A stretch of 64,000 bases of DNA from Pseudomonas sp. EpS/L25 (GTDB lineage Bacteria; Pseudomonadota; Gammaproteobacteria; Pseudomonadales; Pseudomonadaceae): assembly GCF_001512295.1 (NCBI RefSeq), contig NZ_LNUP01000018.1:107968-171967 (forward strand). Direction: 5' to 3'. Positions 52,590 through 62,631 of this stretch are shown piece after piece (the first letter of the stretch is position 1; the number at the start of each line of letters is the position of its first letter). The position numbers and the translations under genes are program-made. The notes below the pieces were generated by a model. It was not told the DNA's origin. It saw only the letters and a program-made list of their open reading frames with translations, and did not search any database.

Positions 52590-53251
52590 AACACCTGCTG
52601 TGGAGCGTGCTGCTGCTGTGCGCCGGCCTGGCCAATGCCACCGAGCGGGGCGATCCCCAGGCTGGCGCCATCACCTTCGGCCGCTATTGCCTCGCCTGCC
52701 ATGGCCAGGAGTACCAGCGCTTCGACCGCGTCGCCGCCGATCTCCATCTGGATCTCGCCAGCTGGGCACCTGGCCGTACCGCCAGTGCGCCCATGCTCAG
52801 CCTGCTCAAGCCCGAAGACGCCCGCCGCGCCTTCGGCAGCGTGCCGCCCGATCTCACCCTCATCGCTGCCGTGCGCGGCGGGACCTGGCTGCGCGCCTTC
52901 CTGCAGGAATTCTATGCGGCGCCGGATCGCCCGCTCGGGGTCGATAACCTCGCGGCGCCCGGTACCCGCATGCCCGACGTCCTGGCCGCCCTGCGCGGTC
53001 GGCAGGTGCGCGACTGCAACGACGGGCGTTGCGTGCTGCGCCTGGAACCCGGCAGCGGCGCCCAGACGCCCGAGCAATTCGCGCGCACCGTCGACGATCT
53101 GGTCGCCTACCTGGGCTATTCGGCCGCGCCGGAACGGAGCCTGGCCTGGCGTCTCGCGCCCTGGGTGCTGGGTTATCTGGTGCTGTTCGCCGTCCTGGCC
53201 TTCTGGCTCAAGCGCGAATGCTGGCGGCGCTTACCCGACGATGAGCGATGA
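52586..53251 (+). CDS. petC: short cytochrome c1 subunit PetC
   Basis: Membrane-anchored c-type cytochrome of bc1. 221 residues including a signal peptide (MKHLLWSVLLLCAGLANA), shorter than usual Pseudomonas c1 (about 260). Heme motif CLACH in FGRYCLACHGQEYQRFDRVAADL; axial Met in GTRMPDVLAALRG; C-terminal anchor APWVLGYLVLFAVLAFWLKRECW. Losses lie at the mature N-terminus and in the loop near DCNDGRC. Overlaps petB (ATGA). Confidence 0.9.
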   Translation: MKHLLWSVLLLCAGLANATERGDPQAGAITFGRYCLACHGQEYQRFDRVAADLHLDLASWAPGRTASAPMLSLLKPEDARRAFGSVPPDLTLIAAVRGGTWLRAFLQEFYAAPDRPLGVDNLAAPGTRMPDVLAALRGRQVRDCNDGRCVLRLEPGSGAQTPEQFARTVDDLVAYLGYSAAPERSLAWRLAPWVLGYLVLFAVLAFWLKRECWRRLPDDER

Positions 53252-53256
53252 GACGA

Positions 53257-53503
53257 AGGCTTGTCTGAAGAGTCGCCGAGCGAAGGCGAGGCAAGGCGCA
53301 ACGACCAACGGGAGTAATAGCCAACGGCTGGCCCGAAGGGTGAGCGCCAGCGAATCAAATCGGCGAGGAAGCGGACCGGGCTCGCGCTCGAGTTTACGAG
53401 TGGTAAACGAGCATTGCGAACGGGGCCGCCCAGGCGGGGCTGGCATTCGAGCTGATTTTTGACGCAGCATCGCCGATGCGCAGGCAGTTTTCAGACAAAG
53501 CCT
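53257..53503 (-). repeat. dispersed stop-adjacent repeat, copy 7 (long form, reversed)
   Basis: Begins six bases after the petC stop (AGGCTTGTCTGAAGAGTC) and ends TTTTCAGACAAAGCCT. Both arms have changed from the usual GTTCAAA to a matching TGTCTGA/TCAGACA, so they still pair. It shares the 66-bp segment with copy 6. Core hairpin GTTTAC GAGTG GTAAAC. Fills most of the 320 bp before sspA. Confidence 0.9.
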
Positions 53504-53571
53504 AGGTGTCGGGTGGCAAGGTGCGAGATAATCCCGCCTTTACAGCTTCGCCCCCAACGGGGGAGGGACCC

Positions 53572-54186
53572 ATGGGCGCCATAACCCGCCTGACCTGTTT
53601 CCACGATCCCGAGGATCACTACAGCCACCGCATTCGCCTGATCCTGGCGGAGAAGAACGTCGAGTGCGAGCTGGTCGCCGTGCGCCGTGGCGAGTGCCCG
53701 CGACAGCTCGCCGAGCACAATCCCTATGGTACCGTGCCGACGCTGATGGATCGCGACCTGGTGCTCTATGGCACCGAGGTGCTCATGGAGTACCTCGAGG
53801 AGCGCTATCCGCACCCACCGCTGCTGCCGGCCTATCCGGTCACGCGCGGCAAATCCCGGCTGCTGATGCACCGTATCGGCCGTGACTGGTGCACCCTGGC
53901 GGACGCCATCCTGCAGGCGGCGCCCGGTGCCGACCTGGCGCTCAAGCGCAAGGAATTGCGCGAGAGCCTGACCGGTGTGGCGCCGATCTTCGCGGAAACC
54001 CCCTTCTTCCTGAGCGACGACTTTTCCCTGGTGGACTGTTGCCTGCTCCCCCTCCTGTGGCGACTGCCGCGCCTGGGCATCGAGCTGCCCCGGGCGGCCA
54101 AGCCGCTGCAGGACTACATGGATCGTATGTTCGCTCGCGACAGTTTCCGATCCAGTCTTTCGGTCACCGAGCGTGAGATGCGCTAG
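53572..54186 (+). CDS. sspA: stringent starvation protein A SspA
   Basis: GST-fold protein that binds RNA polymerase and changes transcription in starvation. 204 residues. Thioredoxin-like first domain ([38 protein letters not shown]), helical second domain. No glutathione Ser/Cys is evident. ATG 53572 follows GGGAGGGACC. Followed by sspB; in P. aeruginosa the pair also follows petABC. Confidence 0.95.
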   Translation: MGAITRLTCFHDPEDHYSHRIRLILAEKNVECELVAVRRGECPRQLAEHNPYGTVPTLMDRDLVLYGTEVLMEYLEERYPHPPLLPAYPVTRGKSRLLMHRIGRDWCTLADAILQAAPGADLALKRKELRESLTGVAPIFAETPFFLSDDFSLVDCCLLPLLWRLPRLGIELPRAAKPLQDYMDRMFARDSFRSSLSVTEREMR

Positions 54187-54197
54187 AGGAGAACCCC

Positions 54198-54602
54198 ATG
54201 AATTCCAGTCGCCCTTACCTGGTCCGCGCGCTCTATGAGTGGATCGTGGACAACGACTGCACGCCGCACCTGCTGGTCAATGCCGAGTACGCCGAGGTGC
54301 GCGTGCCGCCGGGCTATGCCAATGACGGCCAGATCGTCCTGAACGCCTCGCCCAGTGCCGTGCGCGACCTGCACATGGACAACGAAGCCGTGAGCTTCAA
54401 TGGCCGCTTCGGCGGCGTGGCCTACAACCTCTACATTCCGGTGGGCGCCATCCTCGCCATCTATGCGCGGGAGAATGGCCAGGGCATGGTCTTCGACAGC
54501 GAGCCGACGCCGCCCGATGACCAGGGTCCGGACAATGGCGGCAGCAAGCCCGAGGCGCCCAAGCCGGCTCCGGCGCGACCGAGTCTGAAAGTGGTCAAGT
54601 AG
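54198..54602 (+). CDS. sspB: ClpXP specificity factor SspB
   Basis: Adaptor delivering ssrA-tagged proteins to ClpXP. 134 residues. SRPYLVRALYEWIVDNDCTPHLLVN is the conserved N-terminal helix and strand; FNGRFGGVAYNLYIPVGAILAIYARENGQGM forms the substrate groove. The acidic linker and C-terminal RPSLKVVK ClpX-binding tail are intact. AGGAGAAC precedes the ATG; a terminator follows. Confidence 0.95.
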   Translation: MNSSRPYLVRALYEWIVDNDCTPHLLVNAEYAEVRVPPGYANDGQIVLNASPSAVRDLHMDNEAVSFNGRFGGVAYNLYIPVGAILAIYARENGQGMVFDSEPTPPDDQGPDNGGSKPEAPKPAPARPSLKVVK

Positions 54603-54646
54603 GCCTGGCCGATACCCCGTCGCAGATCACCTCTGCGGCGGGCATG

Positions 54647-54683
54647 AAAAAGCCCCTGACGGCAGCGCCGGCAGGGGCTTTTT
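54647..54683. terminator. bidirectional terminator between sspB and suhB
   Basis: AAAAAGCCCCTG (54647-54658) and CAGGGGCTTTTT (54672-54683) form a stem with U-runs in both directions, suited to two convergent genes. Confidence 0.95.
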
Positions 54684-54699
54684 CGTGATCGCTCCAGGC

Positions 54700-55515
54700 T
54701 TAGCGCTTGAGCGAAGCCGGCAGGTGCGGCTGGATCTGGGTCAGCAGCCCGCGGAAGCACTTGGGGTTGCCGGCGACGATGTGGCCCTTCTCGAGGAAGT
54801 CATGACCGCCGTTGAAGTCACCCACCAGGCCACCGGCTTCCTGCACCAGCAGGGCGCCCGCGGCCATGTCCCACTCCGACAGCCCCATTTCCCAGAAGGC
54901 GTCGAAGCGACCGGAGGCGACATAGGCCAGGTCCAGCGCGGCAGAACCGGCGCGGCGGATGCCGGCGGTCTGGCCGATCAGGCTGCGGAACATGCCCAGG
55001 TAGTTGTCCAGGTGGTCGACGTCATTGGCACGGAAGGGGAAGCCGGTGCCCAGCAGGGCGCCGTCCAGGCTGCGCCGGTTGGTGACGCGGATGCGACGAC
55101 CGTTCAGGGCGGCACCGCGGCCACGGCTGGCGGTGAATTCTTCCTGGCGCACCGGGTCCAGGACCACGGCGTGCTCCAGGCGACCCTTGTGCTTGCAGGC
55201 GATGCTCACCGAGAAGTGCGGTACGCCACGGACGAAGTTGGTGGTGCCATCCAGCGGGTCGACGATCCAGACGTAATCGGCGCCTTCGCCTTCGCCCGCC
55301 AGGTAGCCGGATTCCTCACCGTAGAAGCTGTGGGTGGGATAGGCCTTGCGCAGGGTGGCGAGGATGGTCTGTTCGGCAGCACGGTCGACCTCGGAGACGA
55401 AGTCGTTGGCGCCTTTTTCGTCGACGGCGATCACGTCCAGGCGCTCAATAGAACGGAAAATCAGTTCACCGGCGCTGCGGGCCGCGCGCAGTGCGATGTT
55501 CAGCATGGGCTGCAT
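54700..55515 (-). CDS. suhB: inositol-1-monophosphatase SuhB
   Basis: Mg-dependent phosphatase; in bacteria SuhB also joins the rRNA antitermination complex. 271 residues. Metal motif DPLDGTTNFVRGVPHF and GEESGYL; second motif WDMAAGALLVQEAGG. Opposite to trmJ with a 140-bp divergent gap. Confidence 0.94.
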   Translation of the reverse strand: MQPMLNIALRAARSAGELIFRSIERLDVIAVDEKGANDFVSEVDRAAEQTILATLRKAYPTHSFYGEESGYLAGEGEGADYVWIVDPLDGTTNFVRGVPHFSVSIACKHKGRLEHAVVLDPVRQEEFTASRGRGAALNGRRIRVTNRRSLDGALLGTGFPFRANDVDHLDNYLGMFRSLIGQTAGIRRAGSAALDLAYVASGRFDAFWEMGLSEWDMAAGALLVQEAGGLVGDFNGGHDFLEKGHIVAGNPKCFRGLLTQIQPHLPASLKR

Positions 55516-55655
55516 GGATAGATCACCTGGGTTGTATAAGGAAAGCCGGCAATGATAGCAGACTTCGCGGGGCGGGAAGGGGTATTCGTAGCAAGCGAGC
55601 GCCGGTGGGCGTAGTATACGGCGCCGATTTCCCGCGTCCGCTCGAGGATAGCCAC

Positions 55656-56444
55656 GTGCTGAACAACATCCGCGTCGTTCTGGTCAATACCAGCCATCCC
55701 GGCAACATCGGCGGCGCCGCCCGGGCGATGAAGAACATGGGCCTGTCGCGCCTCTATCTGGTCGAGCCCGAGGACTTTCCCAGTGGCGAAGCCAATGCCC
55801 GCGCCTCCGGGGCCAATGACGTGCTCGATGCTGCCATCGTCGTCGACACCCTGGAAGAAGCCCTGACCGGCTGCAGCCTGGTGCTGGGCACCAGTGCCCG
55901 GGATCGCCGCATCCCCTGGCCGCTGCTGGATCCGCGTGAGTGCGCCACCACCTCCCTGGCCCAGGTGGAGCAGGGCGGCGAGGTGGCCCTGGTGTTCGGT
56001 CGCGAGTACGCTGGCCTCACCAACGAAGAGCTGCAGCGCTGCCACTACCATGTGCACATCCCCTCGGACCCGGCCTTCGGTTCGCTCAACCTCGCCGCCG
56101 CGGTCCAGGTGCTGGTGTACGAGGTGCGCATGGCCTGGCTCGCCGCGCAGAACCAGCCGACCAAGATGAACAAGGTCGAAGCCACCGCCATGCTCAATAC
56201 CCAGCCGGTGACGGTGGAGGAGCTGGAACTCTATTACGAGCACCTGGAGCAGACCCTGGTGGAGATCGGCTTCCTCGATCCGGCCAAGCCGCGCCACCTG
56301 ATGAGTCGCCTGCGCCGGCTCTACGGCCGTGCCGGCATCAGCAAGCTGGAGATGAACATCCTGCGCGGCATCCTCACCGAAACCCAGAAGGCCGCCCGCG
56401 GCGAATCCTATCCACGGACTATCCCGCCGATAGATAATGCCTGA
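55656..56444 (+). CDS. trmJ: tRNA (cytidine/uridine-2'-O)-methyltransferase TrmJ
   Basis: SPOUT enzyme methylating position 32 of tRNAs. 262 residues. [22 protein letters not shown] at the N-terminus, knot motifs [24 protein letters not shown] and [16 protein letters not shown]. The GTG at 55656 follows GAGGATA; an upstream in-frame ATG at 55491 lies inside the suhB start. cysE, usual between trmJ and iscR in P. aeruginosa, is absent: iscR begins 83 bases downstream. Confidence 0.94.
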   Translation: MLNNIRVVLVNTSHPGNIGGAARAMKNMGLSRLYLVEPEDFPSGEANARASGANDVLDAAIVVDTLEEALTGCSLVLGTSARDRRIPWPLLDPRECATTSLAQVEQGGEVALVFGREYAGLTNEELQRCHYHVHIPSDPAFGSLNLAAAVQVLVYEVRMAWLAAQNQPTKMNKVEATAMLNTQPVTVEELELYYEHLEQTLVEIGFLDPAKPRHLMSRLRRLYGRAGISKLEMNILRGILTETQKAARGESYPRTIPPIDNA

Positions 56445-56461
56445 GTGATTTGCTCGGTTTT

Positions 56462-56494
56462 ATAGTTGACCTTTTTTGTCGGGAATCCGATAAT
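56462..56494 (+). promoter_or_regulatory. iscR promoter with IscR type 1 site
   Basis: TTGACC (56466-56471) is 17 bp from GATAAT (56489-56494). The segment 56462-56487 begins ATAGTTGACC, has a T-run and ends GTCGGGAATC, the form of the IscR type 1 box. IscR with a bound cluster would cover the -35 and repress the operon. Confidence 0.88.
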
Positions 56495-56527
56495 TGTGTC
56501 ATCCGATGCAACCCGCTCGAGTTCGTC

Positions 56528-57025
56528 ATGAGACTGACCACCAAAGGCCGCTACGCCGTTACCGCCATGCTCGACCTGGCGCTGCATGCCCAACGGGGCC
56601 CGGTGTCGCTGGCCGACATTTCCGAGCGGCAGGGCATTTCGCTGTCCTATCTGGAACAGCTGTTCGCCCGGCTGCGCCGTGGCTCCCTGGTCAACAGCGT
56701 ACGCGGTCCCGGCGGCGGTTATCAGCTGGCGCGCGACATGAGTGGTATCCATGTGGCGCAGGTGATCGACGCCGTCAACGAATCCGTGGATGCCACCCGC
56801 TGTCAGGGCAGCGGTGGCTGTCACCAGGGCGATACCTGCCTGACCCACCACCTCTGGTGCGATCTGAGCGATCAGATCCATGCCTTTCTTAGTGGCATCA
56901 CCCTGGCCGACCTGGTCGCCCGCAACGAGATCCAGCAGGTTGCCAAGCGTCAGGACACTAAGGCCTGTGCCAGCAAGCAATCGCCCCTAGCGGTCGAAAA
57001 AATCGAAGCGTCCACCATCGACTGA
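56528..57025 (+). CDS. iscR: iron-sulfur cluster regulator IscR
   Basis: Rrf2-family repressor of the isc operon that senses cluster status with a bound [2Fe-2S]. 165 residues. Winged helix ([20 protein letters not shown] ... [26 protein letters not shown]). Cluster ligands Cys92, Cys98, Cys104 and His107 are all present. First gene of an eight-gene isc run. Confidence 0.97.
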   Translation: MRLTTKGRYAVTAMLDLALHAQRGPVSLADISERQGISLSYLEQLFARLRRGSLVNSVRGPGGGYQLARDMSGIHVAQVIDAVNESVDATRCQGSGGCHQGDTCLTHHLWCDLSDQIHAFLSGITLADLVARNEIQQVAKRQDTKACASKQSPLAVEKIEASTID

Positions 57026-57057
57026 GCAGAGACGCCCGTCTGATTTAGGAGTAACCG

Positions 57058-58272
57058 ATGAAATTGCCGATCTACCTAGACTATTCCGCCACCACCCCCG
57101 TCGATCCGCGCGTCGCTCAGAAGATGAGCGAGTGCCTGCTGGTGGACGGCAACTTTGGCAACCCTGCATCGCGCTCCCACCTGTTCGGCTGGAAGGCCGA
57201 GGAAGCCGTGGAAAACGCCCGTCGCCAGGTGGCCGAACTGGTCAACGCCGACCCGCGTGAGATCGTCTGGACCTCCGGTGCCACCGAGTCCGACAACCTC
57301 GCCATCAAGGGTGCCGCGCACTTCTACCAGAACAAGGGCAAGCACCTGATCACCTCCAAGATCGAGCACAAGGCGGTGTTGGACACCACCCGCCAGCTCG
57401 AGCGCGAGGGCTTCGAGGTTACCTACCTGGAGCCGGGCGAAGACGGTCTGATCACCCCCGAGATGGTCGCGACGGCCCTGCGTGAAGACACCATCCTGGT
57501 GTCGGTCATGCACGTGAACAACGAGATCGGTACCATCAACGACATCGCCGCCATCGGCGAGCTGACCCGCTCCCGTGGCGTGCTCTTCCACGTCGATGCC
57601 GCCCAGTCCACTGGCAAGGTCGAGATCGATCTGGAGAAGCTAAAGGTCGACATGATGTCCTTCTCGGCGCACAAGACCTACGGTCCCAAGGGCATCGGTG
57701 CCCTCTACGTCCGCCGCAAGCCGCGCGTGCGTATCGAGGCCCAGACCCATGGTGGCGGTCACGAGCGCGGCATGAGATCCGGCACCCTGGCGACCCACCA
57801 GATCGTCGGCATGGGTGAAGCCTTCCGTATCGCCAAGGAAGAGATGGCCCAGGAAAATGTCCGGATCAAGGCCCTGAGCGATCGCTTCTACCGTCAGTTC
57901 GAAGGCCTCGAGGAGGTCTACCTGAACGGCAGCCTGATCCATCGGGTGCCGCACAACCTGAACCTGAGCTTCAACTACGTCGAAGGCGAGTCGCTGATCA
58001 TGGCGCTCAAGGACCTGGCGGTCTCGTCCGGTTCGGCCTGTACCTCGGCGTCCCTGGAACCGTCCTACGTCCTGCGCGCCCTGGGCCGCAACGACGAGCT
58101 GGCGCATAGCTCCATTCGCTTCACCTTCGGCCGCTTCACCACCGAAGAAGACGTTGACTACGCCGCGAGCAAGGTCACCGAAGCCGTCAACAAGTTGCGC
58201 GAATTGTCCCCGCTGTGGGACATGTTCAAAGAAGGCGTAGACCTGAGTCAGGTCGAGTGGCAAGCCCACTGA
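57058..58272 (+). CDS. iscS: cysteine desulfurase IscS
   Basis: PLP enzyme that delivers sulfur from cysteine to IscU. 404 residues. PLP lysine in [12 protein letters not shown]; mobile-loop catalytic Cys in [15 protein letters not shown]-terminal [15 protein letters not shown] is typical. AGGAGTAACC before ATG. Confidence 0.98.
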   Translation: MKLPIYLDYSATTPVDPRVAQKMSECLLVDGNFGNPASRSHLFGWKAEEAVENARRQVAELVNADPREIVWTSGATESDNLAIKGAAHFYQNKGKHLITSKIEHKAVLDTTRQLEREGFEVTYLEPGEDGLITPEMVATALREDTILVSVMHVNNEIGTINDIAAIGELTRSRGVLFHVDAAQSTGKVEIDLEKLKVDMMSFSAHKTYGPKGIGALYVRRKPRVRIEAQTHGGGHERGMRSGTLATHQIVGMGEAFRIAKEEMAQENVRIKALSDRFYRQFEGLEEVYLNGSLIHRVPHNLNLSFNYVEGESLIMALKDLAVSSGSACTSASLEPSYVLRALGRNDELAHSSIRFTFGRFTTEEDVDYAASKVTEAVNKLRELSPLWDMFKEGVDLSQVEWQAH

Positions 58273-58300
58273 CCCACCCCTGATGAGTGAGGATTGAACC

Positions 58301-58687
58301 ATGGCATACAGTGAAAAGGTCATCGACCACTACGAAAATCCGCGCAACGTCGGCAAGTTCGACGCGGCCGATCCCGATGTCGGCACCGGCATGGTCGGCG
58401 CCCCGGCCTGCGGCGACGTGATGCGTCTGCAGATCAAGGTCAACGAGCAGGGCATCATCGAAGACGCCAAGTTCAAGACCTACGGCTGCGGTTCCGCCAT
58501 CGCTTCCAGCTCCCTGGCCACCGAGTGGATGAAGGGCAAGAGCATCGAGGAAGCGGCGTCGATCAAGAACAGCATGATCGCCGAAGAACTGGCCCTGCCG
58601 CCGGTGAAGATCCACTGCTCGGTGCTCGCCGAAGACGCCATCAAGGCGGCCGTCAGCGACTACAAGCAGAAGAAAGGCCTGCTCTAA
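58301..58687 (+). CDS. iscU: iron-sulfur scaffold IscU
   Basis: Assembly scaffold for new clusters. 128 residues. The three Cys are in APACGDVM, YGCGSAIASS and KIHCSVLAED; Asp in CGDVM. The chaperone-binding LPPVK is next to the last Cys and is the site recognised by HscA. Confidence 0.98.
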   Translation: MAYSEKVIDHYENPRNVGKFDAADPDVGTGMVGAPACGDVMRLQIKVNEQGIIEDAKFKTYGCGSAIASSSLATEWMKGKSIEEAASIKNSMIAEELALPPVKIHCSVLAEDAIKAAVSDYKQKKGLL

Positions 58688-58696
58688 GGAGGAACC

Positions 58697-59020
58697 ATGG
58701 CGATCAGCATGACCGAGTCCGCCGCTCGTCACGTGCAGCGCTCCATCGATGGGCGCGGCAAGGGTGCCGGCATTCGCCTGGGCGTTCGTACCACGGGCTG
58801 CTCGGGACTGGCCTACGTCCTCGAGTTCGTCGATGAACTCGCGGCCGAGGATCAGGTGTTTGAAAGCCATGGCGTCAAGGTCATCATCGACCCTAAGAGC
58901 CTGGTCTACCTGGACGGCACCGAGTTGGATTTCGTGCGTGAAGGCCTCAACGAGGGCTTCAAGTTCAACAATCCCAACGTGCGTGGCGAGTGTGGCTGCG
59001 GCGAAAGCTTCAATATCTGA
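58697..59020 (+). CDS. iscA: iron-sulfur assembly protein IscA
   Basis: A-type carrier or iron donor in cluster assembly. 107 residues. Cys ligands in [10 protein letters not shown] and the CGC of GECGCGESF at the C-terminus. GGAGGAACC precedes the ATG, 9 bases after iscU. Confidence 0.97.
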   Translation: MAISMTESAARHVQRSIDGRGKGAGIRLGVRTTGCSGLAYVLEFVDELAAEDQVFESHGVKVIIDPKSLVYLDGTELDFVREGLNEGFKFNNPNVRGECGCGESFNI

Positions 59021-59028
59021 GGCCAGCC

Positions 59029-59550
59029 ATGGGTAAGCCCTGTCACTTCGCGCTGTTCGAGATCAAGCCCGCCTTCGAGATCGACCTGGCGGGTCTGTCT
59101 TCGCGCTATCGCGATCTGGCGCGCACCATGCACCCGGATCGCTTCGCCGATGCACCCGAACGTGAGCGCCGCCAGGCGCTGGAGCGTTCGGCCGAGCTCA
59201 ACGAGGCCTACCATGTGCTGCGGGCTCCCTCGCGCCGTGCACGCTATCTGCTGGAGCTCGAAGGGCATGAGATGCCCCTCGAAGCGACCATCCAGGATGG
59301 CGACTTCCTCATGCAGCAGCTGCAATGGCGCGAAGAGCTGGAAGATCTGCAGGAGGCGGGCGACAGCGCTGGCATTCCTGCTTTCCGCCAGCGCCTCAAG
59401 GATGCGCAGCGCGACATCGAGCAGGCCTTCGCCGCGATCTGGAAGGACGCCGCCCAGCGCGAGCACGCCGAGCGTCTGGTCCGTCGCATGCAGTTCCTCG
59501 ACAAGCTGGCCAGCGAGATCCGCCAGCTCGAAGAGCGTCTGGACGATTAA
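59029..59550 (+). CDS. hscB: co-chaperone HscB
   Basis: J-protein that brings IscU to HscA and stimulates its ATPase. 173 residues. The J-domain HPD is in ARTMHPDRF (about 32-34). C-terminal three-helix bundle ([17 protein letters not shown]) binds IscU. ATG 59029 is 9 bases after iscA; an upstream ATG lies within iscA. Confidence 0.96.
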   Translation: MGKPCHFALFEIKPAFEIDLAGLSSRYRDLARTMHPDRFADAPERERRQALERSAELNEAYHVLRAPSRRARYLLELEGHEMPLEATIQDGDFLMQQLQWREELEDLQEAGDSAGIPAFRQRLKDAQRDIEQAFAAIWKDAAQREHAERLVRRMQFLDKLASEIRQLEERLDD

Positions 59551-59595
59551 TCACAGGTGTCGCCGAGGCACCGACAACCATAAGCCGACTAGCCA

Positions 59596-61455
59596 ATGGC
59601 TCTATTGCAGATTGCCGAACCCGGGATGGCGCCTAAGCCGCATCAGCGCAAGCTGGCGGTAGGCATCGACCTGGGCACCACCAATTCCCTCGTGGCCGCC
59701 GTGCGTAGTGGCGTGGCCGAGCCCCTGCCCGACCTGCAGGGCGAGGTGATCCTGCCGTCAGCCGTGCGCTATGCCGCCGGCGGCGTGGAAGTGGGCGCCG
59801 GCGCCAAGGCTGCCGCGGCCCAGGACCCTTTCAACACCATCTTGTCCGTCAAGCGCCTCATGGGGCGTGGCATCGCCGATGTCAAGCAGTTGGGTCAGCA
59901 GTTGCCCTATCGCTTCGTTGCCGGCGAATCGGAAATGCCCTTCATCGAGACCGCCGCGGGTCGCAAGAGTCCGGTGGAAGTCTCCGCTGACATCCTGCGC
60001 GTGCTGCGCGAGCGCGCCGAGGCGACCCTCGGTGGCGAGCTGGTCGGTGCGGTCATCACCGTGCCGGCCTATTTCGACGATGCCCAGCGCCAGGCCACCA
60101 AGGATGCCGCGCGCTTCGCCGGGTTGAACGTGCTGCGCCTGCTCAATGAACCCACCGCTGCTGCCGTGGCCTATGGCCTGGACCGGGGCGAGGAGGGCGT
60201 GGTCGCCATCTACGATCTGGGTGGCGGCACCTTCGATATTTCCATCCTGCGGCTGACCCGTGGCGTCTTCGAGGTCATGGCCACCGGGGGCGACAGCGCC
60301 CTGGGTGGTGACGACTTCGACCATGCCATCGCCAACTGGATCGTCCAGCAGGCCGGGCTGTCCAGTGACCTGGACCCGGCTACCCAGCGCCGCCTGCTGC
60401 AGAGCGCCTGCGCCGCCAAGGAAGCTCTGTCCGCCGCCGAGCGCGTCGAGGTACGCCATGGTGACTGGTCGGGCGTGCTCGCGCGCAGCACCTTCCAGGA
60501 ACTCATCGCCCCGCTGGTCGCCCGTAGCCTCAAGGCTTGTCGACGCGCCCTGCGTGACGCGGACGTCGAGCCGGCGGACATTTCCGCTGTGGTTATGGTC
60601 GGCGGTTCCACCCGGGTGCCCTATGTCCGCGAAGCCGTGGGCGAGCTGTTCGAGTGCGATCCGCTCACCGACATCGATCCGGATCGCGTGGTCGCCATCG
60701 GCGCCGCGCTGCAGGCCGACTCCCTGGCCGGCAACCGCGCCGGCGAAGAATTGCTGCTGCTGGACGTCATCCCGCTGTCCCTGGGACTGGAAACCATGGG
60801 TGGCCTGATGGAGAAGATCATCCCGCGCAACACCACCATTCCGGTGGCGCGCGGCCAGGACTTCACCACCTACCGCGACGGCCAGACCGCCATGCTGGTG
60901 CATGTACTGCAAGGCGAGCGCGAACTGGTCAAGGACGCCCGCTCCCTGGCGCGCTTCGAGCTCCGCGGCTTCCCGCCCATGGTCGCCGGTGCCGCCAAGA
61001 TTCGCGTGACCTTCCAGGTCGATGCCGACGGCCTGCTCGGCGTATCCGCCCGCGAGCTGTCCAGTGGTGTCGAGGCCAGCGTCCAGGTCAAGCCGTCCTA
61101 CGGCCTGACCGATGGCGAGATCGCCAACATGCTGCAGGATTCCTTCCGTCATGCCGGTGACGACATGCAGGCCCGCGCGCTGCGCGAGCAGCAGGTCGAG
61201 GCCCGACGGCTGATCGAGGCGGTCACCGCTGCGCTGGTCGCCGATGGCGAGCGCCTGCTGGACGCCGAGGAGCGCCAGGTGATCGAGCTGGAAATCGGCC
61301 GGTTGGCCGAGCTGCTGGAAACCACCGACGTCCAGGCGCTCGAAGAGCAGACCAAGCGTCTTTCTCACGTAACCGATGCCTTCGCCGCCCGGCGGATGAA
61401 CGCCTCGGTCAAGGCGGCCCTGGCGGGTCGCCGTCTCAACGATATCGAGGAGTAG
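59596..61455 (+). CDS. hscA: Hsp70-type chaperone HscA
   Basis: Specialised Hsp70 that releases clusters from IscU. 619 residues. N-terminal ATPase [29 protein letters not shown] and [14 protein letters not shown]; substrate domain beginning [15 protein letters not shown] short 45-bp gap follows hscB. Confidence 0.97.
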   Translation: MALLQIAEPGMAPKPHQRKLAVGIDLGTTNSLVAAVRSGVAEPLPDLQGEVILPSAVRYAAGGVEVGAGAKAAAAQDPFNTILSVKRLMGRGIADVKQLGQQLPYRFVAGESEMPFIETAAGRKSPVEVSADILRVLRERAEATLGGELVGAVITVPAYFDDAQRQATKDAARFAGLNVLRLLNEPTAAAVAYGLDRGEEGVVAIYDLGGGTFDISILRLTRGVFEVMATGGDSALGGDDFDHAIANWIVQQAGLSSDLDPATQRRLLQSACAAKEALSAAERVEVRHGDWSGVLARSTFQELIAPLVARSLKACRRALRDADVEPADISAVVMVGGSTRVPYVREAVGELFECDPLTDIDPDRVVAIGAALQADSLAGNRAGEELLLLDVIPLSLGLETMGGLMEKIIPRNTTIPVARGQDFTTYRDGQTAMLVHVLQGERELVKDARSLARFELRGFPPMVAGAAKIRVTFQVDADGLLGVSARELSSGVEASVQVKPSYGLTDGEIANMLQDSFRHAGDDMQARALREQQVEARRLIEAVTAALVADGERLLDAEERQVIELEIGRLAELLETTDVQALEEQTKRLSHVTDAFAARRMNASVKAALAGRRLNDIEE

Positions 61456-61462
61456 TTCCATC

Positions 61463-61801
61463 ATGCCGCAGATCACCCTGCTGCCCCACGCCGAGCACTG
61501 CCCCGAGGGCGCGGTCTTCGAAGCCAGCGAAGGCGAAACCATCATCGCCGCGGCCCTGCGCAACGGCATCGACATCGAGCACGCCTGCGAGATGTCCTGT
61601 GCCTGCACCACCTGCCACGTGGTCATCCAGGAAGGCTTCGATTCTCTCGAGCCCTCCGATGAGCTCGAGGACGACATGCTGGACAAGGCCTGGGGCCTGG
61701 AAATGCGTTCGCGCCTGTCCTGCCAGGCGGTGGTAGGCAGCGAGGACCTGGTGGTGGAAATCCCGCGCTACACCATCAACCAGGTGTCCGAAGGTCACTG
61801 A
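61463..61801 (+). CDS. fdx: ISC [2Fe-2S] ferredoxin
   Basis: Electron donor for cluster assembly. 112 residues. Ligands: CEMSCACTTC (three used) and LSCQAVV. The C-terminal region (EIPRYTINQVSEGH) is typical of adrenodoxin-like Isc ferredoxins. Confidence 0.97.
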   Translation: MPQITLLPHAEHCPEGAVFEASEGETIIAAALRNGIDIEHACEMSCACTTCHVVIQEGFDSLEPSDELEDDMLDKAWGLEMRSRLSCQAVVGSEDLVVEIPRYTINQVSEGH

Positions 61802-61814
61802 GGGAGAAGCTGTC

Positions 61815-62015
61815 ATGGCACTGAAATGGACCGATGTGCTGGATATCGCCATCGAACTCAACGATGCCCATCCTGACGTGGATCCGCGCTACGTGAATTT
61901 CGTCAAGCTGCGCAACTGGGTCGTGGCCCTGCCGGAGTTCGACGACGATCCCCAGCGTGGTGGCGAGAAGGTGCTGGAGGCCATCCAGGCCGCCTGGATC
62001 GAAGAGTCCGCCTGA
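61815..62015 (+). CDS. iscX: IscX
   Basis: 66-residue acidic protein that binds IscS and iron and modulates sulfur transfer. [34 protein letters not shown] is split by no gaps relative to the family. Last gene of the isc run; the terminator-like hairpin at 62051 follows. Confidence 0.95.
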   Translation: MALKWTDVLDIAIELNDAHPDVDPRYVNFVKLRNWVVALPEFDDDPQRGGEKVLEAIQAAWIEESA

Positions 62016-62050
62016 CGCATCGCCCGTACCGCGCTACGCTTTTCACCGGG

Positions 62051-62080
62051 ACCCGCGTATAATCCGCGGGTTTCGTTTTT
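62051..62080 (+). promoter_or_regulatory. terminator-like hairpin with ndk -10 in its loop
   Basis: ACCCGCG (62051-62057) pairs with CGCGGGT (62065-62071), followed by TTCGTTTTT. The loop is TATAATC, whose TATAAT (62058-62063) is a perfect -10 for ndk 44 bases downstream. So one element may end isc transcription and start ndk transcription. No good -35 is seen. Confidence 0.5.
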
Positions 62081-62106
62081 GCTCTATTCCCACATTCGGA
62101 GTTCAC

Positions 62107-62538
62107 ATGTCTGTTCAACGTACCCTGTCGATCATCAAGCCCGATGCCGTAGCCAAGAATGTCGTCGGTGAGATCGTCACCCGCTTCGAGAAGGCTGGCC
62201 TGCGCGTCGTCGCTGCCAAGATGGTCCAGCTGTCCGAGCGCGAAGCCGGTGGCTTCTACGCCGAACACAAAGAGCGTCCCTTCTTCAAGGATCTGGTTTC
62301 CTTCATGACCTCCGGTCCGGTCGTGGTCCAGGTGCTGGAAGGCGAGAACGCCATCGCCAAGAACCGTGAACTGATGGGTGCCACCGATCCCAAGAAAGCC
62401 GACGCCGGCACTATCCGTGCCGATTTCGCCGTCTCCATCGACGAGAACGCCGTTCACGGTTCGGACTCCGAAGCGTCCGCCGCTCGCGAGATCTCCTACT
62501 TCTTCGCAGCTACCGAAGTCTGCGAGCGCGTCCGCTAA
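62107..62538 (+). CDS. ndk: nucleoside diphosphate kinase Ndk
   Basis: Balances nucleoside triphosphates by a phospho-histidine. 143 residues. [14 protein letters not shown] at the start; active His in NAVHGSDS (about 117). The ATG 62107 follows CGGAG. Confidence 0.97.
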   Translation: MSVQRTLSIIKPDAVAKNVVGEIVTRFEKAGLRVVAAKMVQLSEREAGGFYAEHKERPFFKDLVSFMTSGPVVVQVLEGENAIAKNRELMGATDPKKADAGTIRADFAVSIDENAVHGSDSEASAAREISYFFAATEVCERVR

Positions 62539-62584
62539 GGATGAGTGCCGGCCAGGGAAGCGGCCCGCCCGCCTTCCTGGCACC

Positions 62585-62603
62585 GCCCGCGCCCTGCGCG
62601 GGC
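62585..62603 (+). promoter_or_regulatory. hairpin between ndk and rlmN
   Basis: GCCCGCGC-CCT-GCGCGGGC, an 8-bp stem with no T-run. It may weaken ndk read-through into rlmN. Confidence 0.4.
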
Positions 62604-62631
62604 TTCAAACAGATTTCGTCGAGGTGATCCC

